NCBI RefSeq assembly: GCF_024679095.1 | Contig: NC_066531.1 | Coordinates: forward strand, 1,796,771-1,860,770 | DNA length: 64,000 nt | Direction of reading: 5' to 3' | Source of the DNA: Eriocheir sinensis | Taxonomy: Eukaryota; Arthropoda; Malacostraca; Decapoda; Varunidae | Shown here: piece after piece, positions 58,301-64,000 of the stretch | Numbering within the stretch: position 1 is the first letter of the stretch | Layout: every line of letters starts with the position of its first letter | Notes under the pieces: generated by a model | Database searches by the model: none | What the model saw: the letters and a program-made list of their open reading frames with translations, nothing else | Told to the model about the DNA's origin: nothing | Program-made: the position numbers and the translations under genes

Positions 58301-61300
58301 CTACACGGTAAAGCCACAAATTTGGCCCATCGATGCTACACGGTTAATATTACAAAGTACGAGGCCACAATCTCACATTTCCATTCATTAACTCACTTAT
58401 TGCAAGATTTCTCAGTGTATTTTTAGTCCTGGGTTCGTCATAATGTGTATTGATGCTAAGCAGCGATAATGTAAACACGGGTTAAGACCAGTGTTTATTT
58501 TGGACCTCCGGGATGACATTAACGGAGACAGTGCCATCATCGTGCTGTCATTGATCCTGAAATGTGCATTCTTATATATATGGAACCTATCATCCCATAA
58601 ATTATAGAGGGTTAAGTTCCACGACCCATTTTGGAGCCCTCAAACTCTTTATTCCGGCACCATTTCACAATAATAAACCACTAAAGATTGCTTCCAGGGA
58701 GAGACACACCAGAAGTCTATGATTTAAGCTGGTCATTAGTTGTCCGAGGCTTAACTTTCGGATCAGAGGGAGGGAAAGGTTGATTATAGGAGAGGAAAGT
58801 GCGGGGAAACATTTGCACCTGGCGGCCTCTTGCGTGTCACTGAACCTCACCAGCCAGTCACTCCAGCGTCGATATTCCCATAACAGTGAATTTTTCTTGC
58901 GTAAAACAAATACTGGGCACATTTAGGTAAAACAAATACTGGGCACATTTAGGTAAAACAAATACTTGGCACATTTAGGTAAAACAAATACTTGGCACAT
59001 TTAGGTTAGTCACATATGAGCGAATTCGCATATTACGAACTCACATATATCAAATACCTGGTGTAGTTCTGTTAGTTGTACTTTTTATAATTGACTAGTG
59101 AGAATTTTTAACTTTGAGCGAACGTGACTTGCTACATTAATTAGTACAACAATTTGCATTATCTTCCGACTGCTGTAAATCCCAGTAAATCATAATACTT
59201 GCATAACTGAATTTTTCTTGCGTAAAACAAATACTTGGCACATTTAGGTTAATCGCATATGAGTGAATTCGCATATTACGAGCTCACATATATCAAATAC
59301 CTGGTGTAGTTCTGTTAGTTGTACTTTTTATAATTGACTAGTGAGAATTTTTAACTTTGAGCGAACGTGACTAGCTATATTAATTAGTACAACAATTTGC
59401 ATTATCTTCAGACTGCTGTAAATCCCAGTAAATCACAATACTTGCATAACAGTGAATTGATCTCGCGTAAAACAAATACTTGGCACATTTAGGTTAGTCA
59501 CATATGAGTGAATTCGCATATTACGAACTCACATATATCAAATACCCAGTGTAGTTTTGTTTGTTGTTCTTTTTATAATTGACTAGTGAGAATTTTTAAC
59601 TATTTCTGAGCGAACGTGACCAGCTACATTAATTAGTACAAGAATTTGCATTATCTTCCAACTGCTGTAAATCCCAGTAAATCACAATACTTGCATAACA
59701 GTGAATTTTTCTTGCGTAAAACAAATACTTGGCACATTTAGGTTAGTCACATATGAGTGAATTCGCATATTACGAGCTCACATATATCAAATACCTGGTG
59801 TAGTTCTGTTAGTTGTACTTTTTATAATTGACTAGTGAGAATTTTTAACTTTGAGCGAACGTGACTAGCTATATTAATTAGTACAACAATTTGCATTATC
59901 TTCCAACTGCTGTAAATCCCAGTAAATCACAATACTTGCATAACAGTGAATTTTTCTTGCGTAAAACAAATACTTGGCACATTTAGGTAAAACAAATACT
60001 TGGCACATTTAGGTAAAACAAATACTTGGCACATTTAGGTAAAACAAATACTTGGCACATTTAGGTAAAACAAATACTTGGCACATTTAGGTAAAACAAA
60101 TACTTGGCACATTTAGGTAAAACAAATACTTGGCACATTTAGGTAAAACAAATACTTGGCACATTTAGGTAAAACAAATACTTGGCACATTTAGGTAAAA
60201 CAAATACTTGGCACATTTAGGTAAAACAAATACTTGGCACATTTAGGTAAAACAAACACTTGGCACATTTAGGTAAAACAAATACTTGGCACATTTAGGT
60301 AAAACAAATACTTGGCACATTTAGGTTAATCACATATGAGCGAATTCGCATATTACAAACTCACATATATCAAATACCCAATGTACTTTCATAATTTGTG
60401 GGTACCAGATATCCATAAACAAGACCAATTATCAGAAAAACTACATTTAGATATCAACAGTGGTGATTTTAAGAGGTAGCCTAATGGAATTTGCTGCGGG
60501 TTAGATACAGTAAACAAGAGCACATTGACCCTCGCCCAAGCAATGATGCCAAGCCCACAAATCCGCCCTTGAAGGATTAACCCGCGACCTTTTGTGAAAC
60601 CAACTATAGTAATTTATATTTCTCCAGGATAAATTTCTCCCCTAATGTTCATCACCCGTGGGCATGTTTAACCCGGTAGCAGCGATGGGCCAAATTTGTG
60701 GCTTTACCGTGTAGCAGCGACGGGCCAAATTTGTGGCTTTACCGTGTAGCAGCGACGGGCCAAATTTGTGGCTTTACCGTGTAGCAGCGACGGGCCAAAG
60801 TTGTGGCTTTACCGTAGCAGTGACGGGCCAAATTTGTGGCTTTACCGTGTAGCAGCGACGGGCCAAATTTGTGGCTTTACCGTGTAGCAGCGACGGGCCA
60901 AATTTGTGGCTTTACCGTGTAGCAGCGACGGGCCAAATTTGTGGCTTTACCGTGTAGCAGCGACGGGCCAAATTTGTGGCTTTACCGTGTAGCAGCGACG
61001 GGCCAAATTTGTGGCTTTACCGTGTAGCAGCGACGGGGAAAATTTGTGCCATGATATAAACCCCCAAAATAGATGATCCATAATCTGATCACAAATGCTT
61101 TGATATGTATTATGAAATGGTTTGTGTGAGGGGTGATTTTTTCTCATTTTTCTCGCTTAGAGGGACCATTAAGAAACATGGTCCCCGCTGATACTGGGTT
61201 AAAGTGTTAATTTTTGCTTAATAAGTGAGGAAAACACTCAACATGGCTGCTGAGGACCACTAATGTTCTTATAAACTTGGATTAAAACTACATATAAGTG

Positions 61301-62683
61301 CTCAGTCCCCATTTTTAAATTTAATACTAAAATTGAGGTTAATCCCTTCACTACGGCCGGGCCAAAACAGTGCCCCGCGCCGTATCCGGGATCGCCGCGC
61401 GCGCTGAATTTCAAATGTCGCTATTGAATATAACAAGTTTTCAGCCATAAACTCAACACAATCATCATGTATTATATATGAAAACATGCAGAATTAAATG
61501 GTTCACATAAAGAAACTCACTACGGCTGGGCCAAAACAGTGCCCCGCGCCGTATCCGAGATCGCCGTGCGCGCTGAATTTCAAATGTCGCTATTGAGTAT
61601 AACAAGTTTTCAGCCATAAACTCAACACAATCATCATGTATTATATATGAAAACATGCATAATTAAATGGTTCACATAAAGAAACTCACTACGGCCAGGC
61701 CAAAACATTGCCCCGCGCCGTATTCAGGATCACTGCGCGCATCAAATTTCCAATGTCGCTATTGAATATAACAAGTTTTCAGCCATAAACTCAACACAAC
61801 CATCATGTATTATATATGAAAACATGCAGAATTAAATGGTGCACATAGAGAAACTCACTACGGCCGGGCCAAAACAGTGCCCCGCGCCGTATCCGAAATC
61901 GCCGTGCGCGCCAAATTTCAAATGTTGCTATTGAATATAACAAGTTTTCAGCCAAAAACTCAACATATTCAGCATGTGTTATATTTGAAAACATGCAGAA
62001 TTAAATGGTGCACATAAAGAAACTCACTACGGCTGGGCCAAAATATGGCCCCGCGCCGTATCGGAGATCGTCGCGCGCGCTGAATTTCAAATGTCGCTAT
62101 TGAATCTAACAAGTTTTCAGCCATAAACTCAACACAATCATCATGTATTATATATGAAAACATGCAGAATTAAATGGTTCACATAAAGAAACTCACTACG
62201 GCCGGGCCAAAACAGTGCCCCGCGCCGTATCCGGGATCGCCGTGCGCGTCAAATTTCAAATGTTGCTATTGAATATAACAAGTTTTCAGCCATAAACTCA
62301 ACACAATCATCATGTATTATATATGAAAACATGCAGAATTAAATGATGCACATAGAGAAACATAAAATACTTGATAATTTTGAGATGTAAGCATAAATAT
62401 AGAGATAAAATAACTCATATATTGGCAAAAGCGAGCAAGTATGCGCGTCCTCGGATATGGTACGGGGGCACACAAGGACACAGTATACGCGTCCTTGTGT
62501 TGAAGGGGTTAAGTTTGCCATGCACAGGCCATCTAACAGGAGGTGACTGGTATAGCTGCCATGATTAACATCTTCAGGAACCTTTGTAATAATTGCCCTT
62601 CTATTTTTTTCCAGGACTTCGATAAGGTTGCCGGCCTGCAGGTGACCCAGCCCATCCCATCCACATATGGAGGAAGGAGATAA
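51994..62683 (+). CDS. RpS17: 40S ribosomal protein S17 (eS17), 4 exons
   Basis: The exons are 51994-51996 (ATG only), 56561-56712, 57599-57770 and 62615-62683, giving 131 residues. The translation reads M, then [91 protein letters not shown] and ends [15 protein letters not shown]. This is near-identical to the eS17 core; the human protein is 135 residues. eS17 is part of the small-subunit head. The phases 0/2/0 agree and all introns are GT-AG. Splitting right after ATG is common in ribosomal protein genes. At 10.7 kb the gene is very long for a ribosomal protein, because introns 1 and 3 (4.6 and 4.8 kb) are packed with repeats. Confidence 0.96.
52205..52410. repeat. (CTA)n microsatellites
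   Basis: Two CTA/TAC tracts (52206-52262 and 52329-52409) flank a duplicated segment (atggcgtgccctgagc). They are in RpS17 intron 1. Confidence 0.95.
52490..53930. mobile_element. Large inverted repeat of SINE-containing DNA around a MITE
   Basis: The left arm at about 52490-52905 and the right arm at about 53372-53925 are inverted copies, each carrying the tRNA-Val-like SINE (ttcgattcccgggcggagtg on the left, cactccgcccgggaatcgaa on the right). The right arm has three SINE units and the left two. Between them is a MITE at about 52911-53195 with ends cagtgttgccaatgatccgg and agatcatcggcaacactg. Confidence 0.75.
53940..54500. other. Short SINE tail fragment, then spacer with no recognised content
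   Basis: gggttgtgtcccgtctcctg at about 53953 is a SINE body piece. The rest of this RpS17 intron 1 stretch holds nothing recognised. Confidence 0.45.
54500..54960. pseudogene. Fold-back element carrying a broken THAP-domain fragment
   Basis: On the + strand, 54568-54675 reads [34 protein letters not shown] and a stop, the N-terminal pattern of a THAP zinc finger (C-x(4)-C start and FFRLP). The upstream ATGCCTAAATGCCGTCC is one frame away, so a 1-bp loss probably broke it. A decayed inverted copy follows at 54715-54790 and the outer arms (cgacctgttccgcttt / aaagcggaacaggtca) pair. Confidence 0.55.
55261..55620. repeat. 15-bp minisatellite, about 24 units
   Basis: The unit is agtttccaatagtac, with early copies reading aatggtac. 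It starts right at a MITE end (catccctcaaatagtacgg). Confidence 0.95.
55621..56400. repeat. ~100-bp tandem repeat, about 7 units
   Basis: The unit contains gaaattcagaaatcctaaaa, atccatgaaaatccacataa, ttgaaaaccgtactatttga and gggatgactt. It is the right end of the same MITE family, repeated in tandem. Confidence 0.9.
56561..56712 (+). CDS. RpS17: RpS17 exon 2
   Basis: The acceptor is catctatttttcag and the donor is gtatgt. The exon encodes residues 2-51 ([10 protein letters not shown] to NKIAG) and two bases of residue 52. It is unmistakable eS17 sequence. Confidence 0.97.
56744..57090 (+). mobile_element. tRNA-Val-like SINE with duplicated tail, in RpS17 intron 2
   Basis: The head runs from gggggcttcgtggtgcagtg to the B box gggttcgattcc. 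The tail segment (ctctctccggcatatgacca, gatgttgcgcc, aaactttccaact) is present twice. Confidence 0.75.
57225..57497 (-). mobile_element. tRNA-headed SINE (third family), reverse copy, in RpS17 intron 2
   Basis: Read on the - strand, it has agggtaggcggtggctgagt, the B box gggttcgaatcc and the standard body. Its 3' end is near 57225 with no clear tail. Confidence 0.75.
57599..57770 (+). CDS. RpS17: RpS17 exon 3
   Basis: The acceptor is attctcgttcttcag and the donor is gtgtgt, a weak form. The exon encodes [20 protein letters not shown] through [11 protein letters not shown]. Residue 53 is Phe where human eS17 has Tyr. Confidence 0.97.
57917..58347 (-). mobile_element. piggyBac-like MITE with internal minisatellite (reverse copy)
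   Basis: It runs from TTAACCGTGTAGCATTAGG to ATGCTACACGGTTAA, with about eight units. It is in RpS17 intron 3. Confidence 0.72.
58885..60345. repeat. 26-bp array plus ~240-bp higher-order repeat
   Basis: The short unit gtaaaacaaatacttggcac atttag occurs about 4 times at 58890-59005 and about 13 times at 59960-60320. Between them are four ~240-bp units (cgaattcgcatattacgaac, ataattgactagtgagaatt, actgctgtaaatcccagtaa), each ending with one short unit. Confidence 0.88.
60668..61202 (+). mobile_element. piggyBac-like MITE with internal minisatellite (largest copy)
   Basis: It runs from TTAACCCGGTAGCAGCGATG to GATACTGGGTTAA, with about 11-12 internal units. Confidence 0.75.
61339..62512. mobile_element. 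TTAA-bounded element with 168-bp internal repeat, about 6 units
   Basis: The ends are TTAATCCCTTCACTACGG and GTTGAAGGGGTTAA. The internal unit holds ctcactacggccgggccaaa, ccccgcgccgtatccgggat, tcaaatgtcgctattgaata and ataacaagttttcagccata. It ends about 100 bp before the last RpS17 exon. It is a second TTAA family distinct from the CCCGGTAGCA one. Confidence 0.7.
62615..62683 (+). CDS. RpS17: RpS17 exon 4
   Basis: The acceptor is ttctatttttttccag. The exon encodes [20 protein letters not shown] and RR, then TAA at 62681-62683. The C-terminus is shorter and more divergent than in vertebrates, as is usual for this protein. Confidence 0.95.
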   Translation, partial: DFDKVAGLQVTQPIPSTYGGRR

Positions 62684-62692
62684 ACAGTTAGA

Positions 62693-62698
62693 AATAAA
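62693..62698 (+). promoter_or_regulatory. RpS17: RpS17 poly(A) signal
   Basis: AATAAA lies 10 bp after the stop codon. This gives a very short 3'UTR, typical of ribosomal protein mRNAs. A TG-rich stretch (gtgtatatatagtgtgtttt) follows about 12 bp later as a likely downstream element. Confidence 0.8.
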
Positions 62699-62699
62699 C

Positions 62700-62940
62700 A
62701 TCCTTGAAGTGTATATATAGTGTGTTTTCATTGTCACAAGCCTCCAGTGTTCTGATTTTTAGGGAAATGAAAAATTTGTGTGATACTGTGGAGTCTACAT
62801 GGCCGATTCTACTTAAACATGCAGTCTACCTCACTACAGGAATCCTATAATGCAGGATAATGAAGAATGATGTGTCTGCATGTCAAAATTAGAGATAAAA
62901 GTGTGTGTAAGATCAGAGTGCGTCATGTCAACTGGGTTAG
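62700..62940. other. RpS17 downstream spacer, nothing recognised
   Basis: No gene is seen between the RpS17 poly(A) site and the LINE relic. Confidence 0.45.
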
Positions 62941-63530
62941 TCAACATTTATATGGACAGTGTCATTAGAGAAATTAAGGGCAAAATTGATGTAAGACTTC
63001 GATGAGGGAAGGATGTGGGCACTGATTTCGATACTGTTTGCTGATGACACGGTGCCCATCGCTGAAAATGAGTGCCCTACAAAATCTGGTCAGTGTTTTC
63101 GATAGTGTCTGTAACAGGAGAAAGCTGAAAGTAGATGTCAACAAAAGTATAGTACGGTTTGTGAGCGAAGTAGGAGATTGTAGATTTTGTATGCCCATAT
63201 CGAGTGGGCATTGCACGCGTAAAAGAATGCAGGATAATTTTGAAAGGTGAAGAAATGGAGGAGGTCAATGAGTTTAAGTACCCTGGATCAGTTATGTGTA
63301 AGCCTGGTGGTATGGAGGGAGAGATGAGAGAAAGGGCATTGCAGGGAAGGAGGGAGGGAGGGTATGTCTTTGGGCCGAATCATAAATGGCAGAAGTGTGA
63401 ACATGGAGGTACAGAGGGCTTTGAGAAATACAGTAATAGTACCAACCCTCACATATGGGCCGGGAATGAAAGTTGAGTGCAGGCAGTGGAAAGGAGTTGA
63501 GGAGTGCTTGTGGGGTGAGTAGAATGGATG
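62940..63530 (+). pseudogene. LINE reverse-transcriptase remnant
   Basis: At about 63024-63060 one frame reads ILFADDTVPIAE, the FADD catalytic box of a reverse transcriptase. It continues after a frameshift as SVFDSVCNRRKLKVDVNKSI and then RIILKGEEMEEVNEFKYPGS. This order (FADDT, CxRRKLxVNxxKS, ExFxYLGS) is typical of non-LTR RTs. Frameshifts and the lost Leu-Gly (YPGS) show it is dead. It is then interrupted by the SINE-tail array. Confidence 0.75.
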
Positions 63531-63540
63531 GAATGAGTAA

Positions 63541-64000
63541 TGAATGTCCCTCTCCGGCATATGACCACAGGTGTTGCGCCGACTAAACCAAACTTTCCAA
63601 CTGTTCCCTTCTCCTATAATTCCTTCCCCTTCTGTCTCTCTCCGGCATATGACCACAGATGTTGCGCCCACTAAACCAAACTTTCCAACTGTTCCCTTCT
63701 CCTATAATTCCTTCCCCTTCTGTCTCTCTCCGGCATATGACCACAGATGTTGCGCCGACTAAATGAAACTTTCCAACTGTTCCCTTCTATAATTCCTTCC
63801 CCTTGTGTCTCTCTCCGGCATATGACCACAGATGTTGCGCCGACTAAACCAAACTTTCCAACTGTTCCCTTCTATAATTCCTTCCCCTTCTGTCTCTCTC
63901 CGGCATATGACCACAGATGTTGCGCCCACTAAACCAAACTTTCCAACTGTTCCCGTCTCCTATAATTCCTTCCCCTTCTGTCTCTCTCCGGCATATGACC
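63541..64000 (+). repeat. SINE-tail tandem array, at least 5 units, ~82 bp
   Basis: The unit contains ctctctccggcatatgacca, cagatgttgcgccgactaaa, accaaactttccaactgttc and ataattccttccccttctg. It is the 3' tail of the tRNA-Val-like SINE, repeated without a head. The array runs off the right edge. Confidence 0.88.

Noticed and set aside
51997..62614. Intron-encoded snoRNA in RpS17, as often found in ribosomal protein introns
   Set aside because: I looked for paired C/D boxes or H/ACA hinges and saw none convincing among the repeats. A covariance-model scan would be needed to decide.

Overview
This is eukaryotic, intron-rich nuclear DNA, most likely from a decapod crustacean (a crab or relative). 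Three facts point that way: animal-type split genes, very dense (GA)n/(CT)n, (CA)n and (CTA)n microsatellites, and many tRNA-headed SINEs and MITEs. The species call is an inference from this repeat style; no sequence search was possible. Coding exons make up under 4% of the window and nearly everything else is repeat.

Three genes lie in tandem on the + strand. (1) 902-13371 is the 3' part of HEATR5B (HEAT-repeat protein 5B, linked to AP-1 and endosomal traffic): eight exons, 441 codons, with the 5' part off the left edge. (2) 21291-43501 is a complete six-exon Rab-family GTPase of 209 residues, closest from memory to the invertebrate RabX4 type, with unusual residues in several nucleotide-binding motifs. 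(3) 51994-62683 is a complete four-exon ribosomal protein eS17 gene (RpS17, 131 residues), with the ATG alone at the end of exon 1. The window ends in a LINE reverse-transcriptase relic and a SINE-tail array. HEATR5B and the Rab both suggest membrane traffic, but nothing shows they are co-regulated.

The introns and spacers are built from a few repeat families. One is a TTAA-flanked, piggyBac-like MITE with a roughly 32-bp internal minisatellite, present about nine times. Another is a 103-105-bp satellite in five places, including two arms of about 2.9 kb in opposite orientation on either side of Rab exon 1. A third is a 93/99-bp satellite whose translation resembles the end of a CR1-type reverse transcriptase. 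Others are a MITE with CATCCCTCAAATAG ends, tRNA-Val-like and other tRNA-headed SINEs, several long fold-back elements, and LINE 3' tails. Many arrays seem to have grown inside short non-autonomous elements.

The strongest structural observation is in the HEATR5B intron at 7417-11088. An 85-bp unit carrying a complete 3' splice site is repeated about 18 times, and the last copy forms the real acceptor of the next exon. The second is Rab exon 1 sitting in the loop of a multi-kilobase inverted minisatellite. The third is the set of altered catalytic residues in the Rab. No CRISPR array, operon or prokaryotic system is present.
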